Shown here: positions 51,175-58,796 of the stretch, one piece after another
Layout of the letters: every line of letters begins with the position of its first letter
Numbering within the stretch: the first letter of the stretch is position 1
Source of the DNA: Actinomycetes bacterium
Lineage (GTDB): Bacteria; Actinomycetota; Actinomycetes; Mycobacteriales; Mycobacteriaceae
Assembly: GCA_023461275.1 (NCBI GenBank)
Contig: JAEYMI010000043.1
Location: 108,316-172,315 of the forward strand
Length of the DNA: 64,000 nt
Direction: 5' to 3'
Program-made: the position numbers and the translations under genes
Notes under the pieces: model-generated
Seen by the model: only the letters and a program-made list of their open reading frames with translations
Database searches by the model: none
What the model was told of the DNA's origin: nothing

Positions 51175-51576
51175 TCAGCGGCGGACGCGGCGCGGCAACC
51201 CGAACCGCGCGACGATGGCCCGAATGCGGAGTTGGTCGTCGACGATGAAGGTCTCGCGGACCTCCGCGGCCAGGCGTAACGGTTTCGGGTGCACATGCAC
51301 CAGGTAGCGGGTGGTCACGTTGTGACCGTCGACGCTCGCCTCCACGTCACTGACCGCGTGGATCAGCCGGAACTGCGGTCCGCGCGCCAGGCTGCGTCGG
51401 ATGTGGTCACCGTTGCGGCCGGTCCGGATGCCCAATTCGGTTCTGGTGCAATCGGGATGCAGTGACACGTCGGAGGGATCGTGGGTCACCAAGGCGTCGA
51501 TGTAGGCACGGGCAGCGGTGATCCGGTTGGCGGGAGTATCAGAATCAGCCGCCTGCGCATCACGGTCGTCGGGCAT
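51175..51576 (-). CDS. NTF2-like protein (DUF8021-type)
   Basis: 133 residues from ATG 51576. Cone-shaped NTF2/SnoaL-like fold: N-terminal helix ITAARAYIDALVTHDPSDVSLHPDCTRTELG, then RTGRNGDHIRRSLA and antiparallel strands (RLIHAVSDVEASVDGHNVTTRYLVHVH, AEVRETFIVDDQLRIRAIVARF). Such proteins may bind small lipophilic ligands; function unknown. Last of three minus-strand genes that probably form an operon with the YcxB-like and small acidic protein genes. Conserved family name is given with limited confidence. Confidence 0.7.
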   Translation of the reverse strand: MPDDRDAQAADSDTPANRITAARAYIDALVTHDPSDVSLHPDCTRTELGIRTGRNGDHIRRSLARGPQFRLIHAVSDVEASVDGHNVTTRYLVHVHPKPLRLAAEVRETFIVDDQLRIRAIVARFGLPRRVRR

Positions 51577-51596
51577 GGTTCCCCAGGGTAACCGAG

Positions 51597-52646
51597 TCAC
51601 CCTTGGGCCCCGAGCCTCGCCCGCTCCTCGGGAGGCACCACGGCGGCCGGCAGCAAGAGAAACGGCTGCCGCCCACGACGCAGGATCACAAACCCGTCGC
51701 GCTCCCACACGCCGGTGATGGCCGAGCGCGCGATCACCGCAGACCCCGAGGAGTCCTGCAGGTGAATCGCGTCGGCGGTGAATCCCGTTGACACCCACAT
51801 CCCCGCGGCCAGATACCGATCCATCGCCGCCTTCGAACGCTGATGGAGAGCGGAGATCGCCAGCGCAATGCCTATCACCACTCCGATGACTAAGGTGTAC
51901 CGGCCGAGCAGTTCCGCCCCCACGATCGACGCCACGGCGATCAGACCGAAACTCATCACGGCCGACGGTCGTCGGATCAACTCGATCACGCAGAGACGCG
52001 CCGCGACAGCAGCCGATTGCGCGTCCGCGCACCACCGGTAGGGCAGATTCAACGGCACTATTCCGGATGCCGCTGTTCTCGACCCCACCGGTCCGAGGCC
52101 CATTGTTGCTGCACCCCAGCCGAATTCGGCCGACGCGGGGCCACCGAACCGAAGGACAGCGTCCAACCAGGCGAAGGTATCCGGTGGCATCAACTGCGCA
52201 GGAACCATCAATGGCGGTCGGGTCGCGTCGCCGGTGTGCAGGAACACCAGGCCGTGCGAATACTGCACCGACGTGAAGTTGGCATAGCGAATGCACTGCT
52301 TGCCCCGCGCACTCACCAGCGTCATCGCGTTCATTCCGTATCCGGCACCCATCGTGGCGCCCGGCGCCCAGACGTCGGCCAGAGTCCGACGTTGCGCCAC
52401 GTAGTACATCAATGCCATCAGCGGAACTGCCAATAGCGCCAACAGAATCGGCCACCACTGGCCCGCACCCCAGGCCACCGCGCACAGGGACAGCCCCAGA
52501 AAGAACAGGAGGACAAGATTCGCCGGGCGTCGCAACGTCGCGAATGCCAGGCGTCGACTCACCCGGTTCAGATCACCCGGGCCCGCCTGCCAGGTGTACT
52601 GCACCGGAGGTTCATCAGGGATGGCCGCGAAGGGCTGACCCATCAT
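51597..52646 (-). CDS. Membrane protein with two YcxB-like units
   Basis: 349 residues from ATG 52646 (52643 also possible). It has an internal duplication: helix pair (about 45-88, LVLLFFLGLSLCAVAWG ... LLALLAVPLMALMYYV) plus a soluble beta domain (about 110-180), then a second helix pair (about 228-268) plus a second beta domain (about 285-345; IHLQDSSGSAVIARSAITGVWERDGFVILRRG). Each beta part resembles the YcxB C-terminal domain, in which a hydrophobic ligand or lipid may be sensed. Function unknown. Eight bp downstream of the small acidic protein gene. Confidence 0.7.
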   Translation of the reverse strand: MMGQPFAAIPDEPPVQYTWQAGPGDLNRVSRRLAFATLRRPANLVLLFFLGLSLCAVAWGAGQWWPILLALLAVPLMALMYYVAQRRTLADVWAPGATMGAGYGMNAMTLVSARGKQCIRYANFTSVQYSHGLVFLHTGDATRPPLMVPAQLMPPDTFAWLDAVLRFGGPASAEFGWGAATMGLGPVGSRTAASGIVPLNLPYRWCADAQSAAVAARLCVIELIRRPSAVMSFGLIAVASIVGAELLGRYTLVIGVVIGIALAISALHQRSKAAMDRYLAAGMWVSTGFTADAIHLQDSSGSAVIARSAITGVWERDGFVILRRGRQPFLLLPAAVVPPEERARLGAQG

Positions 52647-52654
52647 CGGATCGC

Positions 52655-53041
52655 CTACCGGTAGAGCTCGTCGAGCACCGGCGCGATGGCGTCGACGGTG
52701 TCCCACGTGCTCGGGAGGTCATACATCGATCGCTTGCCCCGCACGAGTTGCGACCCCTCGAGCGACTGCAGGAAGTCGCCGTAATGTGTTTCGGCGAACC
52801 AGTTTCCGCGCTCGGTCAGCATCAACGGGTCGATCTGCCAGTCGATGTAGGTGTCGGCGAACTCTTCGACGGACACCGTCCGATCCGCCAACGCGGCGAT
52901 CGCGCGGTCTTGCCCGGAAGCGAGAATGCCGACGCGATTCGCCCACGCGAAGAAGGCGACGATGTGCGTCACCGACGCGGACTCGGCGAGCCCGTAATCC
53001 TCGGTGGTGTCCTGATGCCAGGACGCGTCGTCGTAGGTCAT
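52655..53041 (-). CDS. Small acidic conserved protein (YDDASWH family)
   Basis: 128 residues beginning MTYDDASWHQDTTEDYGLAES, a signature I associate with a DUF7832-like family found in many bacteria, often near toxin-immunity genes. The rest is helical and Asp/Trp-rich (THIVAFFAWANRVGIL, TYIDWQIDPLMLTERGNWFAETHYGDFL). No catalytic motif is seen. It is the first gene of the three-gene minus-strand set. The function is unknown; an immunity or sensing role is only an inference from other genomes. Confidence 0.65.
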   Translation of the reverse strand: MTYDDASWHQDTTEDYGLAESASVTHIVAFFAWANRVGILASGQDRAIAALADRTVSVEEFADTYIDWQIDPLMLTERGNWFAETHYGDFLQSLEGSQLVRGKRSMYDLPSTWDTVDAIAPVLDELYR

Positions 53042-53340
53042 GGGTGCAGCTTAGACAGGGCAGGTCCGACGTTCTTGTCGGTGGGGTCTGGTAGCTTGGT
53101 TGACAGGTGATCGAACACGCTTTCGACGGTGTTCGTGAGGGTCGTCCGCCGGGTTCCGGTGGCCTCCCCAACTTCCGATGTGCACCACTTGACTCCGGAA
53201 GCGGTCCTACTTTGGTCGACGCATCACCCGACGCGTCGACGGTGCCCACCACAGAGCTGGGTCAAAACCACTGGGTCACAACCCAGCTGAGTCACAACAC
53301 CAGTGACCGGTTTCTCTTCTGTGGAGTAGGAGCACCCCTC
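53042..53340. promoter_or_regulatory. Intergenic region upstream of the 13E12 HNH gene
   Basis: 299 bp between divergent genes. No supported gene, although one frame stays open from 53107 into the HNH gene. It contains a cluster of related GTCACAAC/GGGTCA motifs (53262-53310: CTGGGTCAAAACC, CTGGGTCACAACC, TGAGTCACAACACC) that may be protein-binding direct repeats. SD AGGAG lies 9 bases before the chosen ATG. Confidence 0.45.
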
Positions 53341-55044
53341 ATGTCGGCGTCCTGGACGACACTGCCACCGGAGTTCCTGGGTGACGTGCGTCCCGATGCT
53401 GCCGCCGACCACACCATCAACGAACTCCTCGACGGCATCGCCGCCGCCGCACACGGCGAGTCCTACCTCGCCTGGACCCGTTACCAAGCCGCCTGGCAAC
53501 TGTATGAGCGCCTCGTCCTGGGCCGCGAACACACCGACGGATTCATCCAAGACGGATTCGCCGACTGCGCCGCACGCGTCGCCAAAACCCTTGCACTACC
53601 CCGCTACAAAGCCGAAGCCATCCTCACCACCTCCATCAGCCTGCACGAGATGCCGCACGTCGCCGACTGCCTCCGCGACGGCATCATCACCGACGCCAAC
53701 GCCCAACTCATCGCCTCCCGCACCGACCTCGTCGGCGAAGCCACCTTCAACAACCCAACCCGCACACCCGACCAACCCGCCGACCCCAACACCGGCCCCG
53801 ACACCCCCGAGACCGACCCCACCCCGACGCCCGACCCGACCAGTGACGCAGACCCGACCAGCGACCCCGCTCCCACTCCCGAACGATCACCCGCCGATAT
53901 CGTCGCCGACCTGATCGCCGACGTCAGCACCGACATCGCCGCCGCCCTGCGCGGCAAACCCGGCACCTGGTCACGAACACGACTGCGCGACATGGTCGAT
54001 CGCATCATCTTCAGACACGACCCCGACTCCGTCCGCGAACGACGCCAACGCGCCCTCGACAACCGCGGCATGTGGACCGAAGACCGCCAAAACGGCACCA
54101 GCGAACTGAGCACCGTCACCTCGACCGAGAACGCGAAGATCATGGCCGCCGCCATCCGCACCCTCGCCGACACCGCCTGCAAAAAAGACGGCCGCAACCG
54201 TCAACAACGATCCTCCGACGCACACTTCGCGATCATCACCCGCACACCATTCGAATGCCAATGCGGCACCGACGACTGCCCCGCCGACATCCCCGACCCC
54301 GACACACTGCCCACCGTCACGTCGAAAGTCATCATCCACGTCGTCTGCGACGAAGCCACCCTCGACGGCACCGCAGCCAACGCCGCCTACCTCGACGGCC
54401 ACGGCGTGATCTCCGACGAACACCTCCGAGATCTCGCGGCCCGCCCGGACGCCGTCATCACACCACTAGTGCCGCAAGGCACCCCGATGAACCCCGACGG
54501 CACCTTCACCCTGCCCACCCACCGACCATCCGACCCCTACCGCCCATCCACCGCGCTCGACACCTTCATCCGCGTCCGCGACGCCTACTGCACCGACCCC
54601 GGCTGCGAACGCTCCGCCTGGAACGCCGACATCGACCACGTCGCCGAATACAACCACGACGACCCCGAAACCGGCGGCCAGACCACCCCCGACAACCTCA
54701 ACTCCAAATGCCGCCCCGACCACCTCCTCAAAACCTACGGAGACTGGGTCGACGACCAATACCGCGACCAATCAGGCCGCCTCCGAACCGAATACATCAC
54801 CCCCGAAGGACACGTCATCCCCGGCGAAGCCGAAACCATGGAAGACTTCTTCCCCGGCCTACGCCGCATCCGCTTCAGCGCACCCGCCACCGCCCCACCC
54901 CACCGCACCACACGGTCCCGCCCCGAACCGCTGGACAACCCCACCAGACGCCGAACACGCCTGGCAAACAAACACGCCCGCCGCAGCGCCGAACGCCACC
55001 GCAACCACAAACGACGACACTCAGGAGAACCGCCACCCTTCTGA
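53341..55044 (+). CDS. DUF222 / 13E12-repeat HNH endonuclease-like protein
   Basis: 567 residues from ATG 53341. N-terminal DUF222 domain (helical; SYLAWTRYQAAWQLYERLVLG and ALPRYKAEAILTTSISLHEMPHVADCLRDGIITDANAQLIA), interrupted by an Asp/Thr/Pro-rich low-complexity insert (about 140-180, PTPDPTSDADPTSDPAPTPE), and a C-terminal HNH nuclease (about 417-465: CTDPGCERSAWNADIDHVAEYNH, then NLNSKCRPDHLLKTYGDW) with the Cys and His metal ligands. These genes are multicopy and mobile-like in Mycobacteriales. The sense strand is markedly rich in C and A (codons ending in C), unlike neighbours. The activity of this copy is unknown. Confidence 0.9.
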   Translation: MSASWTTLPPEFLGDVRPDAAADHTINELLDGIAAAAHGESYLAWTRYQAAWQLYERLVLGREHTDGFIQDGFADCAARVAKTLALPRYKAEAILTTSISLHEMPHVADCLRDGIITDANAQLIASRTDLVGEATFNNPTRTPDQPADPNTGPDTPETDPTPTPDPTSDADPTSDPAPTPERSPADIVADLIADVSTDIAAALRGKPGTWSRTRLRDMVDRIIFRHDPDSVRERRQRALDNRGMWTEDRQNGTSELSTVTSTENAKIMAAAIRTLADTACKKDGRNRQQRSSDAHFAIITRTPFECQCGTDDCPADIPDPDTLPTVTSKVIIHVVCDEATLDGTAANAAYLDGHGVISDEHLRDLAARPDAVITPLVPQGTPMNPDGTFTLPTHRPSDPYRPSTALDTFIRVRDAYCTDPGCERSAWNADIDHVAEYNHDDPETGGQTTPDNLNSKCRPDHLLKTYGDWVDDQYRDQSGRLRTEYITPEGHVIPGEAETMEDFFPGLRRIRFSAPATAPPHRTTRSRPEPLDNPTRRRTRLANKHARRSAERHRNHKRRHSGEPPPF

Positions 55045-55075
55045 ACCGCCGGCACTACGTCGTCGGAGCAGGTGT

Positions 55076-55101
55076 CGTCAGAGCGCAGGCGTCAGAGCGC
55101 A
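55076..55101. repeat. 14-bp duplication over the ABC-transporter stop codon
   Basis: CGTCAGAGCGCA at 55076-55087 and 55090-55101. The left copy contains the TGA stop; the right copy encodes ...PCALTP in another frame. Confidence 0.7.
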
Positions 55102-56826
55102 AGGGGTCATGCTCCAGCCGGTGGCGGCGACCCGCTGCTGCCAGAAGTCGGCGTATTGCCCACCGCGCTCCAGCAATTCGGCGTGCGTGCCGATGTCGGC
55201 GACGCTGCCGTCGCCGCTGAGCACGACGATCTGGTCGGCGGCGACCACGGTGGACAGTTTGTGGGCGATCACCACAACGGTGCTGCGGTCGGCCAGGTCT
55301 CGAATCGACGCGGCGACATGCGCCTCGTTCTCCGGGTCGAGGGCGCTGGTCGCCTCATCGAAGAGCACGATCGGCGCATTCTTGAGCAACGCGCGGGCGA
55401 TCGAGACCCGTTGCCGCTCACCACCGGACAACGCCGAGCCGCCCTCGCCGACGCGGGTCTGCCAACCGTCGGGCAAGCGTTCGACGATGCTGGTCACACC
55501 CGCGGTGTCGGCAGCGGCTCGGATCTCGTCGTCGGTCGCGTCGAGTCGGCCGATCCGGATGTTCTCCCACAGAGTGTCGTCGAAGAGATAGACGTCCTGG
55601 AAGACGAGCGAGAGCTGCGCCATCAGTGTCGCGGTGTCCTGATCCCGGACGTCGACGCCACCGACGCGCACCGTCCCGGCATCGACATCGTAGAACCGTG
55701 CAGCGAGCCGGGTGAGCGTCGTCTTCCCGGAACCCGACGGCCCGACGAGGGCGGTCATCGATCCGGCCGGCACCGTGAAGCCGACGTCGCGCAACACTGT
55801 CCGGTCGTCGTATCCGAAAGTGACACCATCGAATTCGAGACCGCCGGTGGCACTCACCGGCTGGGGGCGCTCCGGCTGCGGCATCGACGGCGTCCTCAGT
55901 ACGTCGGCGATCCGGTCGATCTCCGCGGTCGCCATCCGCAGCGACGAACCCAACTCGGCGAGTTCGCCCACCGGCTGGGTGAATCGGGCCGCCAGGCCCA
56001 GGACCGCCAGCAGAAGCGCGGGTTCGATACGTCCGCCGACGGCCAGCCATGCGCCGAAGGCGATGATCATCGTGAAGACCAGCTGTACGGCGAATCCGTT
56101 GAGGATGAGTCCGGCGGTCTGTCGCCACATCATTGATCGACCGACTCGATGTTGTTGCGACAGTGCGGTATCCAGCGGCTCGTAGGTCTGCGCGGATCGT
56201 CCGAAAGCACGCAGCGCCGGTTGGCATCGCGCGAACTCGAGGACCGCGGTGTTGACCTCGACTCCGGCGTCGTGATTGCGTTCCTCCGCGGTGGCGATCA
56301 TCGACGAGGCGCCCAGACCCGCGACGTAGAGCACGCCCGCCCCGATGAGCGTGACCAGACCGATGCGCCAGTCGAAGAAGAACAGCCCGACGACGACGGT
56401 GCCCGATGCGACCAGGTTGGTCACCACCGGCGAGATGAGATGTGCGCCTGCGGTTCCGACGAACAGCGTGCCCTTGACCGCGATCTGCGAGACCGACCCG
56501 GTGGTGTCCTTGGTGAACCATCCCAGCGGGAGGGTGACCAGGTGGTCGCCGAGGCGGTGATGCAGCGCGCGCATCGCGAACAGCGCCAGGTGCATGCCTC
56601 CGATGGACTGGACATAGAAGGTCACGCAGCAGAACACCACGGTCGGGATAAGCGCGACCAGCCACCACCCGGCCGCGGAATAGTTGCCGTCGAACAGCTC
56701 CCGGGTGAAGGGCACCAGGATCAGCATCGACAATCCCTGTGCGACACCGTAGACCGTCGCCCATGCCAGGAAGACCAGCATCCTGGCTCGTTCGGTTCCC
56801 AGAATCGTCAAGTAGCCCTTGATCAT
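55078..56826 (-). CDS. ABC exporter-fold half-transporter B (IrtB-like)
   Basis: 582 residues from ATG 56826 (ATGA overlap with its partner). Six-helix membrane domain (about 15-310) and ATPase with Walker A VGPSGSGKTTL (about 365), Q-loop LVFQDVYLFDD, signature LSGGERQR (about 470), Walker B IVLFDEATSALD and H-loop VIAHKLSTV. In family, sequence and order it resembles IrtB/YbtQ, the half-transporters that import siderophores despite an exporter fold. This is inferred; a drug or lipid exporter of the same fold is possible. It forms a heterodimer with the gene upstream. Confidence 0.85.
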   Translation of the reverse strand: MIKGYLTILGTERARMLVFLAWATVYGVAQGLSMLILVPFTRELFDGNYSAAGWWLVALIPTVVFCCVTFYVQSIGGMHLALFAMRALHHRLGDHLVTLPLGWFTKDTTGSVSQIAVKGTLFVGTAGAHLISPVVTNLVASGTVVVGLFFFDWRIGLVTLIGAGVLYVAGLGASSMIATAEERNHDAGVEVNTAVLEFARCQPALRAFGRSAQTYEPLDTALSQQHRVGRSMMWRQTAGLILNGFAVQLVFTMIIAFGAWLAVGGRIEPALLLAVLGLAARFTQPVGELAELGSSLRMATAEIDRIADVLRTPSMPQPERPQPVSATGGLEFDGVTFGYDDRTVLRDVGFTVPAGSMTALVGPSGSGKTTLTRLAARFYDVDAGTVRVGGVDVRDQDTATLMAQLSLVFQDVYLFDDTLWENIRIGRLDATDDEIRAAADTAGVTSIVERLPDGWQTRVGEGGSALSGGERQRVSIARALLKNAPIVLFDEATSALDPENEAHVAASIRDLADRSTVVVIAHKLSTVVAADQIVVLSGDGSVADIGTHAELLERGGQYADFWQQRVAATGWSMTPCALTPAL

Positions 56827-58697
56827 CGGATGTCCCCCTGTCCGGCCAGATACGCCGACCACATGTGCGAGTACCGTCCACCGGCGGCGACGAGATCGTC
56901 GTGCCTGCCCTGTTCGACGATGCAACCGTTGTCGAGGACGACGATGGCGTCGGCGTGGGTGATGGTGCCGAGCCGGTGCGCGATCACCAGCACGGTACGA
57001 CCGGCGATCAGGGCGCCGACGGCCTGCTGAATCTGCGCCTCGGAATCAGGGTCGGCGAACGCGGTCGCCTCGTCGAGCACCAGGATCGGCGTGTCGGCGA
57101 GAAGGGCGCGGGCGATCGCGACTCGCTGCTGCTCCCCGCCCGACAGGTGCGCGTCGAGACCGATCACCGAGTCGTAGGCACGGGGCAGCGCGGCGATCCG
57201 ATCGTGAATCTGCGCGGTACGGGCGGCGGACTCCACGTCCTCGTCGGAGGCATCGGGCCGGCCAAGAGCGATGTTGTCCCGCAACGAGATACCCAGCAGT
57301 GCGACATCCTGGAGCACGAAGCCGACTCGGTTGTAGAGCACGGCCGGGTCGATGTCACGGACGTCGACTCCGCCGATGCGGACCGTGCCAGAGTCGGGGT
57401 CACCGAATCGCGGTAGCAGGGTGGCCAGCGTGGATTTGCCGCTGCCTGATGAGCCGACGAGCGCGGTCATCGTTCCCGGCTCCAGACGCAGATCGATGCC
57501 GTCGAGGGCGCGCACCCCGGCCCTGTCACCCCCGGCCCTGTCACCCCCGGCGCTGTCACCGTCGGCCGGATACGTGAAGACGACGTTGTCGAATTCAACC
57601 GAATTGCCCTCGGGTGTCTGTGGATTCGACGGAACGGCAAGCCCCTTCTCGTTGAGCAGGGCGATCACCCGGCCGGCGGCCGCGCTCGCCTGCTGGCGGC
57701 TGTGCAATGCCATCGCCAGGGTCATGACGGTGGTCGGCAACACCATCGCAACCAATGTGGAACCCAACACCTCGATGGGGGTCACCCAACCTTCGCGAAC
57801 AAACCAGTATCCGCCCGCGCAATTGATCAGCAGCACCAGTGGCGCGGAAAGGATCATCGCCGAGATCGCCTCCAGGCGCAGCATCGGACCGACGTAGCCG
57901 GCGAACTTGTCGTTGAAATCGTCTGCCGCATCGAGGAATGCGCGGTGCGCGCGACCCGCCTGGCCGAACGTCTTGACCACCGATACACCCGAGACGAACT
58001 CGACGATGGTGGCCGAGATCTTGGCGATCCCCTCGTTCATCTCCGCCATCCGCGTCGATGCGTCGCGCATCATCCAACCGTAGGCGATTGCATACAGCGG
58101 CAACGTGACAAAGGCGAGCAGACCCAACCGCCAGTCGAGATAGAAGCAGTAGATGAGCGCGAAAAGTGGTGTGGCCCAAGCTCCAGTGGTCTCCACATCG
58201 GCGTGCGCCACCAGGTAGTGGATCTCGGCGATGTCGTTCTGGGTCGCCTTGCGGACCCGCCCCGAACTCGTGCGACTGAACCAACTCAGCGGAAGCCTGG
58301 CCAGCGTGTCGACGATGCGTCGACGCAGACTCGCCTGCAGGTTGACGTCGGCGAAATGGGTGACGACGAGCGCCAACCCGCCGAAGAACGCACGGATGCC
58401 CAGTCCCGACAGCACAATCCATACGATCAACCACACCCGGCGGGTGTCGAGCGGCCCATCGGCCAGGAGCGTCCGACCGAGTTCGACGATGCCGATGAAC
58501 GGCACCACCGTCGCGGCGGAGGCAATGAGTTGCAGTAGCCGGGCGATCCGGATACGTCCCCGAACCGGCGCGAGCAGATCCCGCAGCGCCGCCGCATTGG
58601 CCTTGGACTCGGCTTTCGGGTCCGCCCCAGGTGCCGTCGAAACATCGTCGACGACGGACTGGGCGGGTTCGGTATCCGACTCGGCAATCGAAGTCAT
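56823..58697 (-). CDS. ABC exporter-fold half-transporter A (IrtA-like, no SIP domain)
   Basis: 624 residues. Membrane domain about 55-350, then ATPase with Walker A GSSGSGKSTL (about 420), FVLQDVALLG, signature LSGGEQQR (about 522), Walker B ILVLDEATAFAD and H-loop IAHRLGTI. A 15-bp tandem repeat (near 57515-57560) encodes DSAGGDRAGGDRAG just before the ATPase. Mycobacterial IrtA has an N-terminal siderophore-interacting reductase domain; this protein lacks it. A DtxR/IdeR-like site may precede the gene. Confidence 0.85.
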   Translation of the reverse strand: MTSIAESDTEPAQSVVDDVSTAPGADPKAESKANAAALRDLLAPVRGRIRIARLLQLIASAATVVPFIGIVELGRTLLADGPLDTRRVWLIVWIVLSGLGIRAFFGGLALVVTHFADVNLQASLRRRIVDTLARLPLSWFSRTSSGRVRKATQNDIAEIHYLVAHADVETTGAWATPLFALIYCFYLDWRLGLLAFVTLPLYAIAYGWMMRDASTRMAEMNEGIAKISATIVEFVSGVSVVKTFGQAGRAHRAFLDAADDFNDKFAGYVGPMLRLEAISAMILSAPLVLLINCAGGYWFVREGWVTPIEVLGSTLVAMVLPTTVMTLAMALHSRQQASAAAGRVIALLNEKGLAVPSNPQTPEGNSVEFDNVVFTYPADGDSAGGDRAGGDRAGVRALDGIDLRLEPGTMTALVGSSGSGKSTLATLLPRFGDPDSGTVRIGGVDVRDIDPAVLYNRVGFVLQDVALLGISLRDNIALGRPDASDEDVESAARTAQIHDRIAALPRAYDSVIGLDAHLSGGEQQRVAIARALLADTPILVLDEATAFADPDSEAQIQQAVGALIAGRTVLVIAHRLGTITHADAIVVLDNGCIVEQGRHDDLVAAGGRYSHMWSAYLAGQGDIR

Positions 58698-58729
58698 ACG
58701 CGTACGATATGGCCGACGACGTGCAAAAG

Positions 58730-58760
58730 CAAGGGTGACCTAAGTCCCTAGCCTACCTGG
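58730..58760 (-). promoter_or_regulatory. Possible iron-regulator (DtxR/IdeR) box
   Basis: AAGGGTGACCTAAGTCCC and the adjoining CTAGCCTACCT match parts of the TTAGGTTAGCCTAACCTAA consensus (about 9 of 14 positions in the better alignment). Located 33-63 bp upstream of the transporter start. Weak, and the positional context is the main support. Confidence 0.3.
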
Positions 58761-58796
58761 GTGCCCCTGCCCCGGACGTGACCGCCGGGCGCGCGG

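Noticed and set aside
53107..53340. N-terminal extension of the HNH protein
   Set aside because: The frame is open, but composition differs, and a good SD precedes ATG 53341 where the conserved DUF222 part begins.
53042..55044. Prophage or transposon remnant around the HNH gene
   Set aside because: No integrase, transposase, terminal repeats or tRNA attachment site was seen near it; only the gene family itself is mobile-like.
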